Of a stretch of 64,000 bases of DNA, positions 42,797 through 53,129 are shown piece by piece. The notes under the pieces are model-generated. The model was not told the origin of the DNA, did no database searches, and saw only the letters and a list, made by a program, of their open reading frames with translations. The translations under genes and the position numbers were made by a program. Each line of letters begins with the position of its first letter. Position 1 is the first letter of the stretch. This DNA is from Hyperoplus lanceolatus. Taxonomy: Eukaryota > Chordata > Actinopteri > Uranoscopiformes > Ammodytidae. Location of the stretch: positions 38,218,501 to 38,282,500 of the forward strand of contig CM049396.1 of assembly GCA_026929865.2 (NCBI GenBank), written 5' to 3'.

Positions 42797-45288
42797 TCAC
42801 CCTATCTCTAAGGGAGACGCTAGCCACCCCTCCCTGAGAAAGCCCATTTCGGCCGCTTGTACCCGCGATCTCGTTCTTTCGGTCATTACCCAGCCTTCAT
42901 GACCATAGGTGAGGGTAGGAACAAAGATCGCCCGGTAGATCGAAAGCTTTGCCTTACGACTCAGCTCTCTTTTCGTCACAACAGTGCGGTAAAGCGAGTG
43001 CAAAACCGCCCCTGCTGCTCCGATTCTACGGCCAATATCACACTCCATTGTTCCCTCACTCGCAAACAAGACCCCGAGGTACTTGAACTCCTTCACTTGG
43101 GGTAAGGACTCATTCCCTACCTGTAGTAGACAATCCATCGGTTTCCTGCTGAGCACCATGGCCTCCCATTTAGAGGTGCTGATCCTCATCCCAACCGCTT
43201 CACACTCGGCTGCAAACCGATCCAATGAGAGCTGAAGGTCACAGGCCGATGATGCCATCAGAACCACATCATCCGCAAACAGCAGAGATGAGATCTTCAG
43301 ACCACCAAACTGCAACCCCTCCCCACCACGACTACGCCTTGATATCCTGTCCATAAATATCACAAACAGGATTGGTGATAAAGCGCAGCCCTGGCGGAGG
43401 CCAACCCCCACCGGAAACGAGTCTGACTTACTACCGAGAACCCGTACACAGCTCTCGCTTTGAGCGTACAGAGATTGGATGGCCTTGAGAAGAGACACCC
43501 TCACCCCATACTCCCGCAGCACCCCCACAGTATCTCCCGGGGAACCGGTCACTGCCAAGCCTTCTCCAGATCTACAAAACACATGTAGACTGGATGGACA
43601 TACTCCCAGGTTCCCTCTACGATCCTTGTGAGGGTGAAAGCTGGTACGTTGTTCCACGGCCAGGACAGAATCTGCTTTGTTCTTCTTTAATCTTAGGTTT
43701 GACGCTCGGCCGAGACCCTCCCTTTCCAACACCTTGGAGTAGACTTTGCTGGGAAGGCTGAGAAGATGTGATACGGTAGTTGGCACACACTCTCTGGTCC
43801 CCCTTTTGTAGGAACCTACCCCGGGTCTGCCACTCCTTCGGCACTGTACCCAACTTGCACACAATGTTGAAGAGGCGTGTCATCCAAGACAGCCTCCACA
43901 CCCCATTGCTGCAGCATTTCTGGACCGGATCTCATCAACCCCCGGGGCTTTGCCACTGTGGAGTTGTTTAACTACCTCAGTGACTTCCACCAGGGACGAT
44001 GATCCCCCATCAGCCTCCAGCTCTGCCTCCAACATAGAGGGCATGTTAGTCGGATTCAGGAGTTCCTCAAAAGTGCTCTTTCCACCGACCGACTACCTCC
44101 GCCGGACGGTCTTCCAGAAACACCTTGGTGCCGACTGAAAGTCCTTCTCCATGGTTTCTCCGAACTTCTCCCACACCCGCTGCAGCCCTTCGGGCCTGTC
44201 GGTACCTTGCAACTGCCTCAGGAGTCCCCCGAGATAACATATCCCGGAAGCACTCCTTCTTCAGTCGGACGGCTTCCCTGACCACCGAGGTCCACCACGG
44301 CGTTCGAGGGTTACCGCTGACTTATAAGACCTTGAGACCACAGCTGCCTGCCGCAGCTTCAACAATGGAAGTTTTGAACATCGACCACTCGGGTTCAATG
44401 CCCCCAGCACCTCCACAGGGATGCTAGAAAAGCTCTTAGGAGGTGCAAATTAAGATCTCTTTGAACAGGGGCCTCCGCCCAGACGTTCCCCGGTTCACCC
44501 ACTACCCGTTTGGGCTTACCAGGTCTGCCAGTCTTCCCCCACCCTTTGACCCAACTCACAACCAGATGGTGATCAGTTGACAGCTCCGCCCCTCTCTTCA
44601 CCCGAGTGTCCGAAACATGCGGCCTTAGATCAGATGATACGATCACGAAATCGATCATCGACCTTCGGCCTAGGGTGCTCTGGTACCATGTACACTTATG
44701 AGCATCCTTATGTTCGAACATGGTGTTTGTTATAGACAAGTCACATGACCAGCACAGAAGTCTAACAACAAACGACCGCTCGGGTTCAGATCGGGGAGGC
44801 CGTTCCTCCCAATCACGCCTTTCCAGGTGTCTCCATCATTGCCCACGTGCACGTTAAAGTCTTGTAGTAAAACAAAGAGGTGTTGACCGTGGCCGAGTGG
44901 GCCATTCTGTTTCACTACATTTGATATTACTTGAGAGAGAGGAGACATCTCAACCGGCTTCAAGATAGACGCGGAGGGTAGGAGGTCGGTCTAACAGGAT
45001 GCTATTCAAAGGTTGACATCAGGTTACAGCTTAGTAGACAGCTTCTACTATTCAACACAGGTATTATCTTATACGTTACAATAGATCAGATCTTTCCTCA
45101 ATTATCCTATCCTAGCCTATCCTGGACTCGGGTAAAGGGGGAACCCCCACAGCAGCCGTCTCCTCGGGCATAAGCCCCGATTCTAGTGAAGGCGGTTGGT
45201 TTAAATACACTATCTGTCTGTGTGTGTGTGCGTGTCTGTGTACGTGTGCATGTGTGTGTGTGTGTCTGTGTGTGAGTGAGAGTGTGTG

Positions 45289-45322
<34 letters not shown>

Positions 45323-46382
45323 TGTGGGTGTGTGTGTGTTAGTGTGTGGGTGTGTATGTGAGTGTGTGTGTGAGAGTGTGGTGGGGGTGTGTGTATGTGA
45401 GTGTGTGGGTGTGTATGTGAGTGTGTGTGTGAGGGTGTGTGGGTGTTTGTGAGTGTGTGTGTGCATGTTCTTTCTAAATGTCAGATCTGTGGCTATTCGT
45501 GGCACGATGTGGCAAGATATTGCAATATGGTGTTCAGTGTCTGTTTACTGCTCTGTTTGCAACTTGCAAGCTGTGATCTTGTGGCCTAAAAGGTCATTCT
45601 GGTCTGAGGAATTAACGACCTGTATGTGTTGTGAGCAGTCAAGCAGTTATGTAACCCATTAACCTTACTAACTCTCTTTTAATATAACATAAATATGTTG
45701 GAAAACACTACAGTCTCCCAGCAGAACTATGGAGTCCCCTACCGGAGCCCCATGCAGGACTTCGTTCAGGGTCTCCAAGAAGGCCGAATACTCCGAACTG
45801 CTGTTTGGTGCATACGCACAGACAACAGTCAGAGTCTTCCCCCCCACAACCCGGAGGCGTAGGGAGGCGACCCTCTCGTCCACGGGGTAAACTCCAGCCC
45901 GTAGTAGTGCCCAGCCGGGGCTTGTGAGTATCCCCACCGGCCCGGCGCCTCACACCTTGGGCAACTCCAGAGGATGGGGTCCAACCCCTGCCTGTCCAGA
46001 AGTGGTTCCAGAGCCAAGACTGTGCGTGGAGGTAAGCCCCACCAGATGTAGTGGTAGCGCTCCACCTCCGCTGGTCGGCTCCAGCTTCCCCCACAGCGAG
46101 GTGACGTTCCCGTCCCCAAAGCCAACCTCTGCCGCCCGGGTGTCTGGTCCATCGTGGTCCCCGCCCTTCACTGCCATCCTTTAGGCAGCGCACCCGACCC
46201 CAGCGGTTCCTCTGACGAGTGGTAGGCCCATCAGTTGTAGAGGGAGTTTGTGCCACGTAGCTTCTTCGGGCTGTGCCCGGCCGGGCCCCGTGGCAGACCC
46301 GGCCACCAGACGCTCGCAGGCGGGCCCCCTTTCTGGGCCTGGCTCCAGACGGGGGCCCCGGGCTTCCTCCGGGCAGGGTCAC
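42797..46382 (-). pseudogene. Rex3-like ORF (endonuclease-RT), copy A
   Basis: The segment 43864-42797 covers RT motif B (LRQGCALSPILF), catalytic FADD and the thumb. Before GVLREYGV it is scrambled by frameshifts, and after GFLR it is frameshifted again. Segments 44285-44067 and 43901-43617 cover the RT N-terminus (WMTRLFNI, VPKEWQT). Segments 44963-44395 and 45937-45668 cover the endonuclease: [49 protein letters not shown]. It is clearly inactive. In the shared region it retains a base that copy B lost near 50212. Confidence 0.85.
44857..45709. repeat. Insertion in Rex3 copy A with imperfect (GT)n tract
   Basis: Copy B reads CGTTACAGTCTCCCAGC without interruption, whereas copy A has about 850 bp between CGTTA and CAGTCTCCC. 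The insert includes a long GT/GTGTGNGAG-type microsatellite at 45211-45465. No inverted termini are evident. The flanking trinucleotides are TTA and CTA. Confidence 0.6.
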
Positions 46383-46463
46383 ACTTCCTCTAGCTTATTT
46401 TTCCATGAGGTTCTATCATTATAAAATCGCTATTATAATATAATAGACAGCTAGAAAATGAGA

Positions 46464-46583
46464 CCAAACACTCTTTCTGCCTCTTGGGCTAAGATGAACC
46501 GATTTAAAATATGTTTGCACATTTATACTACATAGGATCTCAGAGTTCTATACACATATTCCCACCGGTGAAGTAGGTCTTTA
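46464..46583. repeat. Half copy of the TTAA palindromic MITE
   Basis: It matches the right half of 37170-37605 (CACTCTTTCTGCC, ATGAACCGATTTAAA, CACATTTATACTACATAGGA, CGGTGAAGTAGG) and ends at CTTTAA. The left half is missing and the rest is diverged. Confidence 0.8.
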
Positions 46584-46912
46584 ATGTGCTGAATTGAAAT
46601 CCAACGTTCACTCTGTTTTAGCTCTGTTTTCGGTCTCCACCAACTCCTGACAGAAATATCAGCCTTTGTCAACTTTGTCTATTTTTTGGTTCTGGGGAGG
46701 AAGCTAATAGTCAGTCATTATAGGTTTTTCACTGAAAACTACTGGGATAAACTGCAGATTCTAATGATGTATTTGATGTGGGTTTGTAAATACAGGCAAC
46801 CCATTTGACAATAAATGCAGTCATTTGACTCCATATTGTGACAAAATGTGGAACATTTCAAGGGGTATGAATACTTTTGCAAGCCACTGTATATGAAGTT
46901 AGCTAGAAAAAC

Positions 46913-47518
46913 TTAAGCTGTATCCCATAACAGAGACCGGGTCCTTGGTAGGACGCAGTCTCGCGGTCTATGAAGGCTATAGCCTATGAAGGCCGATTCG
47001 AAGGCCGAACGAGCATTATTAAACGGGACGGTCTCCACAGGTCTCCGTTTACAAGCATTTCCGGTTTGCGTAACAAGCCGTTACCTTTGCTTGACGACTC
47101 GCCGCTCCTGTGCTGCCTAGCAACCCTGATAGCTGCCAACGGAAACAGCCTTGTCAACAGAGGAAAAAAGAAAAAGAAGTTGCCTACCAGACGAAAAGAA
47201 AAAAAAGTACAAGAAAAACAGAAAGGAAGATAAAAGTTAAGAAGATGGAGCAACACGTTGCTGTTTTGTTATTTTTTATTTTATTGTATGCCATCTCTGA
47301 AAAAAACGCAATGAATCATGGGATATGTTGGGCTGCGAAGGATACATCTGATGCAGCCTTCAAAACCGTGAAATGAAGGCTGCATTTCTCGGCCGCATAT
47401 GAGGAGCCTTGCAAGGAGCCTTGCAAATGGAACAACTTTTGCTCTCGCCGCTATGACGCACTCGGTCTTCAAATGCAGCCTTCGTAGACCGCAACCCCTG
47501 AATGGAGATACAGCCTTA
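46913..47518. mobile_element. Harbinger-like element with TTA flanks (copy 2)
   Basis: Duplicate of 39678-40281 with the same TTA flanks (46913-46915 and 47516-47518) and the same 43-codon frame (47245-47376). It was carried here by the segmental duplication, not by transposition, because its flanks are duplicated as well. Confidence 0.6.
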
Positions 47519-48193
47519 GATTGAGCATTTGTTTCTAGGTAGAGCATTTATGTCACAGTAAGCCTGTTTAACCCAGGCTTAATAATGCCATTCCTATTTT
47601 ATTTTGAAACATTCCTCTTATTTTGATAATGTGGTCAAAAGCAAGGGAATCAAAAAAGAAATGGTCGAAAATGTTTACTATTAAGCTATCAGAGCAACTT
47701 GTGGTGGGTTGCTCTGTTAGCTGAATAGTGAAAAGGGTTCACTTTTATTTTTTATTTACTTTGATGGGAGGGGTGGTGGTGATCAGGGAAACGGGCCCAG
47801 GGGACAGTAAACCGGGACGAGGGGGCTTACATGCTCTCCCACACCTGGGATGCAGTTCTCCATAGAACGGACGGACAGCAGAGGTCCTGCCTCTTCTGCA
47901 ATAAATTACTAACCAACTATATTTCTGGTGGTAACTAGTAAGGCAACGGACATTTAGTTTAACAAAACTAGTCATGTGCATCCCTAGTAAATCGACGCCA
48001 GGATCGCCATCTATGCGCCTGCTTGTGAGCGTGTCGGATCATTAGCATCTGTACTCTGGCCTAAGTTCACCTCTCCCAAGTGCGCCGTGGCCGAGGAAGT
48101 GTACAGTACTTAAGTACAGATGGTGCGCTCACACTGGTCAAACGTACTTGACTTTAGGGGGCAACTGTAGTTTGGCCTTGTGTGAGTGCGCCC

Positions 48194-48720
48194 CAAGCCC
48201 CCACCACAGCGAGGTCTACCAGCATCCAATGCGGAAGTGTCAAAATGCAGTTGGCCGAAGTGGCCACTAAGGGCAGGTTTCAAAACAGAGCAATTTCTCA
48301 TTGACTCCCATGTTAAATAGGCCGTTTTCACAGCATTATGAAACCTATTTAAGGCCTGGTATACAACCATTCTAGTCTGTATGTTTAGGTCATATCTCCT
48401 TGATAACACCAAGGGAGTGCATTTTTTTGTCCATCGCTAGTTTTTATTCTATTGTAAGTTAAAACGTATGAATAGTTAGGGATGCGGCCTCTTGAGTGAC
48501 AGCTTGCCGCCTGCTGGCCCTCACTTCGCCTTGAAGGTATACGTCAGCTAGATGGGTGTATCTCCGTCCCCCCGACATCACATCGATGCCCTTTTTCGGT
48601 AAGAGGAAATGAGGCGGGATAAAAATCTGACAAGATGGCGACACGCATAGGCCAGGACGGATGCAGTTAGAATAACTGAGATCAGGCCGGATGCTACATC
48701 CATTTTATATACTATCTATG
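48194..48720. repeat. Dispersed CAAGCCCC...CTATCTATG repeat (copy 2)
   Basis: Duplicate of 40955-41481 within the segmental duplication. Confidence 0.8.
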
Positions 48721-48836
48721 CTGCTCCTTTAGGTGCATTTATAGGCTGCTGTGATGACTGTTTGTTAGCATTTATGCTAATTGTTTCTAAAGGGTAGTAA
48801 GGTAAAGGTGCTGATGTTGATAAGCTATTGTGAGCA

Positions 48837-49390
48837 TGGGCGTAAAATTGCGTATGGATGGTGTGGACGTGTCCATACCAATATTCAAATGTGCTGAAAT
48901 TGTCCACACCAACATGAGAACGAGATGACAATGACGAGAACGGGTTAATGCGTTGCCTCTATATAGTCCCGCCTTATGTATTTTTGTCATGGGTTGTGTT
49001 TCGGTTAGCGCCGATTGGTTGCTTAATTTGAGAGCGGTAAAACAGCTTCTGCTGTCATTTCGGGACGGAATCAATCAGCTCAGCTGCTGCGCTGTGAATG
49101 CGGCTGAAGGAAGAATGTCGGGGAAGAAAAGGAAAGGAGAAGACATTCGGAACTATTTTCACCAAACAACGGTAATTTAAGGGAGTAATCAATCATCTCA
49201 TTGTAACACTGACAATGACATAGGCCTACTGTATGTGTATATTACCACCTGGTCTGGAGTTTGAGAAGGGAATAGATGTGAGCTCTGTTTGTCTGAAGCA
49301 ATGTTTTCCATACTTTGCTGCCAAGTCTGTTGGAAGATGGAAGAATTATCAGTCACTGTGTCACATTGAAAGTAAGGAATGAAGAGCAAT

Positions 49391-49427
<37 letters not shown>

Positions 49428-49490
49428 TAGGAGCAACCATACTTAGATGGTGGTTTCCAAATCAATAACCCTGCTAACTGAGCAGCGGCA
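48837..49490 (+). mobile_element. hAT-like element 5' part with first exon (copy 2)
   Basis: Duplicate of 41596-42250; the exon MSGKKRKGEDIRNYFHQTT is at 49115-49171. The (TG)n tract is at 49394-49424, a few units longer than in copy 1. Confidence 0.45.
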
Positions 49491-49705
49491 GCACGCTGAT
49501 GCACCTCACTGGGCCTGGAATGAGCTATCGGTGGCACAATCACGTGGGAGAAAATAGAAAGTAAAAAATCTATTCACGCCGTGATATAGATTAACAGTGT
49601 TGTGTTGTGGATGAAAGCCAGGCCGACACATTGAGCACAATGCAAATTAGCAGATTTGGACTGGGAGAAAATATTAAGGAAAATGCCTTCAAAACATCTT
49701 GCTAT

Positions 49706-52700
49706 TCATCATCATCATCATCTTCAACCGCTTATCCGAAATCGGGTCGCGGGGGCAGCAGCTTGAGCAGGGAACCCCAAACTTCTCTTTCCCGGGCTAC
49801 TTCAACCAGCTCTGACTGGGGGATCCCGAGGCGTTCCCAGGCCAGCGTGGAAATATAATCTCTCCACCTAGTCCTGGGTCTTCCCCGAGGCCTCCTCCCA
49901 GCTGGACGTTCCTGGAACACCTCCCTAGGGAGGCGCCCTGGGGGCATCCTTACCAGATGCCCGAACCACCTCAACTGGCTCCTTTCAACGCAAAGGAGTA
50001 GCGGCTCTGCCCCGAGTTCCTCACGAATGACTGAGCTTCTCACCCTATCTCTAAGGGAGACGCCAGCCACCCTCCTGAGAAAGCCCATTTCGGCCGCTTG
50101 TACCCGCGATCTCGTTCTTTCGGTCATTACCCAGCCTTCATGACCATAGGTGAGGGTAGGAACAAAGATCGCCCGGTAGATCGAAAGCTTTGCCTTACGA
50201 CTCAGCTCTCTTTCGTCACAACAGTGCGGTAAAGCGAGTGCAAAACCGCCCCTGCTGCTCCGATTCTACGGCCAATATCACACTCCATTGTTCCCTCACT
50301 CGCAAACAAGACCCCGAGGTACTTGAACTCCTTCACTTGGGGTAAGGACTCATTCCCTACCTGTAGTAGACAATCCATCGGTTTCCTGCTGAGCACCATG
50401 GCCTCCCATTTAGAGGTGCTGATCCTCATCCCAACCGCTTCACACTCGGCTGCAAACCGATCCAATGAGAGCTGAAGGTCACAGGCCGATGATGCCATCA
50501 GAACCACATCATCCGCAAACAGCAGAGATGAGATCTTCAGACCACCAAACTGCAACCCCTCCCCACCACGACTACGCCTTGATATCCTGTCCATAAATAT
50601 CACAAACAGGATTGGTGATAAAGCGCAGCCCTGGCGGAGGCCAACCCCCACCGGAAACGAGTCTGACTTACTACCGAGAACCCGTACACAGCTCTCGCTT
50701 TGAGCGTACAGAGATTGGATGGCCTTGAGAAGAGACACCCTCACCCCATACTCCCGCAGCACCCCCCACAGTATCTCCCGGGGAACCCGGTCATAAGCCT
50801 TCTCCAGATCCACAAAACACATGTAGACTGGATGAGCAAACTCCCAAGCTCCCTCTAGGATCCTTGCGAGAGTGAAGAGCTGGTCCGTTGTTCCACGGCC
50901 AGGACGGAATCCGCATTGTTCCTCTTCAATCTGAGGTTCGACTATCGGCCGAACCCTCCTTTCCAGCACCTTGGAGTAGACTTTGCCGGGAAGGCTGAGA
51001 AGTGTGATACCCCGGTAGTTGGCACACACTCTCTGGTCCCCCTTTTTAAAAATAGGAACCACCACCCCGGTCTGCCACTCCTTCGGCACTGTACCCGACT
51101 TCCACGCAATGTTGAAGAGGCGTGTCATCCAAGACAGCCCCTCCACACCCATTGCTTTCAGCATTTCTGGACGGATCTCATCAACCCCCGGGGCTTTGCC
51201 ACTGTGGAGTTGTTTGACTACCTCAGTGACTTCCACCAGGGAAATTGACGATGATCCCCCATCAGCCACCAGCTCTGCCTCCAACATAGAGGGCGTGTTA
51301 GTCGGATTCAGGAGTTCCTCAAAGTGCTCTTTCCACCGACCGACTACCTCCTCAGTTGAGGTCAACAGCGTCCCATCCTTACTGTACACAGCTTGGATAG
51401 TTCCCCGCTGCCCCCTCCTGAGGTGCCGGACAGTCTTCCAGAAACACTTTGGTGCCGACCGAAAGTCCTTCTCCATGGTTTCTCCGAACTTCTCCCACAC
51501 CCGCTGCTTTGCCTCTGACACGGCAGAAGCTGCAGCCCTTGCAACTGCCTCAGGAGTCCCCTGAGATAACATATCCCGGAAGCACTCCTTCTTCAGTCGG
51601 ACGGCTTCCCTGAGCACCGAGGTCCACCACGGCGTTCGAGGGTTACCGCCCCTTTAGGCACTTAAGACCTTGAGACCACAGCTGCCTGCCGCGGCTTCAG
51701 CAATGGAAGTTTTGAACATCGACCACTCGGGTTCAATGCCCCCAACCTCCACAGGGATGCTAGAAAAGCTCTGCAGGAGGTGCAAATTAAAGATCTCTTG
51801 AACAGGGGCCTCCGCTAGACGTTCCCAGTTCACCCGCACTACCCGTTTGGGCTTACCAGGTCTGTCCAGAGTCTTCCCCCACCCTTTGACCCAACTCACA
51901 ACCAGATGGTGATCAGTTGACAGCTCCGCCCCTCTTTCACCCGAGTGTCCGAAACATGCGGCCTCAGATCAGATGATACGATCACAAAATCGATCATCGA
52001 CCTTCGGCCTAGGGCGCTCTGGTACCATGTACACTTATGAGCATCCTTATGTTCGAACATGGTGTTTGTTATAGACAAACCATGACCAGCACAGAAGTCT
52101 AACAACAAACCACTCGGGTTCAGATCAGGGAGGCCGTTCCTCCCAATCACGCCTTTCCAGGTGTCTCCATCATTGCCCACGTGCGCGTTACAGTCTCCCA
52201 GCAGAACTATGGAGACCCTGAACGGAGTCCTGCATGGGGCTCCGGTAGGGGACTCCAGAAGGCCGAATACTCCGAACTGCTGTTTGGTGCATACGCACAA
52301 ACAACAGTCAGAGTCTTCCCCCCACAACCCGGAGGCGTAGGGAGGCGACCCTCTCGTCCACCGGGGTAAACTCCAACGTAGTAGCGCCCAGCCGGGGGCT
52401 CGTGAGTATCCCCACACCGGCCCGGCGCCTCACACCTTGGGCAACTCCAGAGAAGAATAGAGTCCAACCCCTGTCCAGAAGTACGGTTCCAGAGCCAAGA
52501 CTGTGCGTGGAGGTAAGCCCCACCAGATCTAATTGGTAGCGCTCCACCTCCCGCACCAGTTCCGGCTCCTTCCCCCACAGCGAGGTGACGTTCCACGTCC
52601 CCAAAGCCAGCCTCTGCTGCCCGGGTCTGGTCCGTCGTGGTCCCCGCCCTTCATTGCCACCCTGTATGCAGTGCACCCGACCCCAGCGGTTCCTCCGATG

Positions 52701-53030
52701 AGTGGTGGGCCCATCCGTTGTAGAGGAGTGTGTTGCCACGTAGCTTTTTCGGGCTGTGCCCGGCCGGGCCCCGTGGCAGACCCGGCCACCAGACGCTCGC
52801 AGGCGGGCCCCCTGTCTGGGCCTGGCTCCAGCCGGGGGCCCCGGGCTTCCTCCGGGCAGGGTCTCTCCTCCTCGTTTGTATTGTTCCATGAGGTCTTTTT
52901 GAACCATTCTTAGTCGGGCCCCTCACCTGAGACCACTTTGTCTTGGGAGACCCTACCAGGAGCACTAGGCTCCGGACAACACAGCTCTCAGGTTCACATG
53001 GGCACACAAACCTCTCCACCACGGTAAGGT
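49706..53030 (-). mobile_element. Rex3-like RTE LINE copy B, nearly full length
   Basis: It runs from the GAT-repeat 3' tail at 49706 to a 5' end near 53030 that reads ACCATCACCTTACCGTGGTG on the minus strand. The RT is open over 471 codons. The endonuclease is open but split by several frameshifts. It abuts the L2-like LINE that begins near 53058. Confidence 0.9.
49732..52907 (-). pseudogene. Rex3-like ORF (endonuclease-RT), copy B
   Basis: The endonuclease part (52907-51654, in pieces) shows [79 protein letters not shown] and LITIWL-type frameshifted SDHH. The RT part (51617-50202, 471 codons) shows SGKAPGVDEIRPE (139-151), KEWQTGVVVPIFKKGD (179-194), GFRPGRGTTDQLF (236-248), FVDLEKAYDRV (268-278), LRQGCALSPILF (328-339) and FADD (367-370). 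A one-base loss near 50212 shifts the thumb into 50127-49732, which ends with RWFGHLVRMPPGRLP and GRPRTRWRDYI. WQTGVVV is the site used for classical Rex3 primers, which supports the family name. Confidence 0.88.
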
Positions 53031-53129
53031 GATGGTTCCCGTGGTTCTCATCATCTCCTATTCAAATTCATCAACACAACTCTCAGACCCCCGGACTACT
53101 TACCCCCCCCCCATCTCTACTGTACTTCC

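Larger units (their letters stand above)
39599..43526. repeat. Large direct duplication, copy 1
   Basis: Near identical to 46834-50767. The offset is 7235 bp at the left edge, 7241 at 41712 and 7243 at 42364, and reflects only a few small indels. The left edge lies in the Tc1-like terminus (TATTGTGACAAAATG). The right edge lies in the Rex3-like RT coding region near CTCCCGCAGCACC. Beyond it the two Rex3 copies differ much more. It contains a Harbinger-like element, a dispersed repeat, a hAT fragment, a GT microsatellite and the Rex3 3' half. Confidence 0.9.
42463..46415 (-). mobile_element. Rex3-like RTE LINE copy A, degenerate
   Basis: Its 3' end is at the left: GATGATGATGATGAATAG (minus strand) after a GCGACCCGATTTCGGATAAG segment, the typical Rex3/RTE simple-repeat tail. 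RT and endonuclease coding pieces follow towards 46382. It is interrupted by 44857-45709 and has many frameshifts. Only the left 1.06 kb belongs to the near-identical duplication. Confidence 0.88.
46834..50767. repeat. Large direct duplication, copy 2
   Basis: The partner of 39599-43526. Its left edge is the Tc1-like terminal sequence without the transposase body: 46584-46833 upstream is unrelated to 38993-39598. Small differences from copy 1 include CTCTCGCC against CTCGCC near 47443, GAGAACGGG against GAACGGG near 48940, and a longer TG tract. Confidence 0.9.

Noticed and set aside
45107..45505. Histidine/threonine-rich frame
   Set aside because: Translation of an imperfect GT microsatellite inside the insertion in Rex3 copy A.
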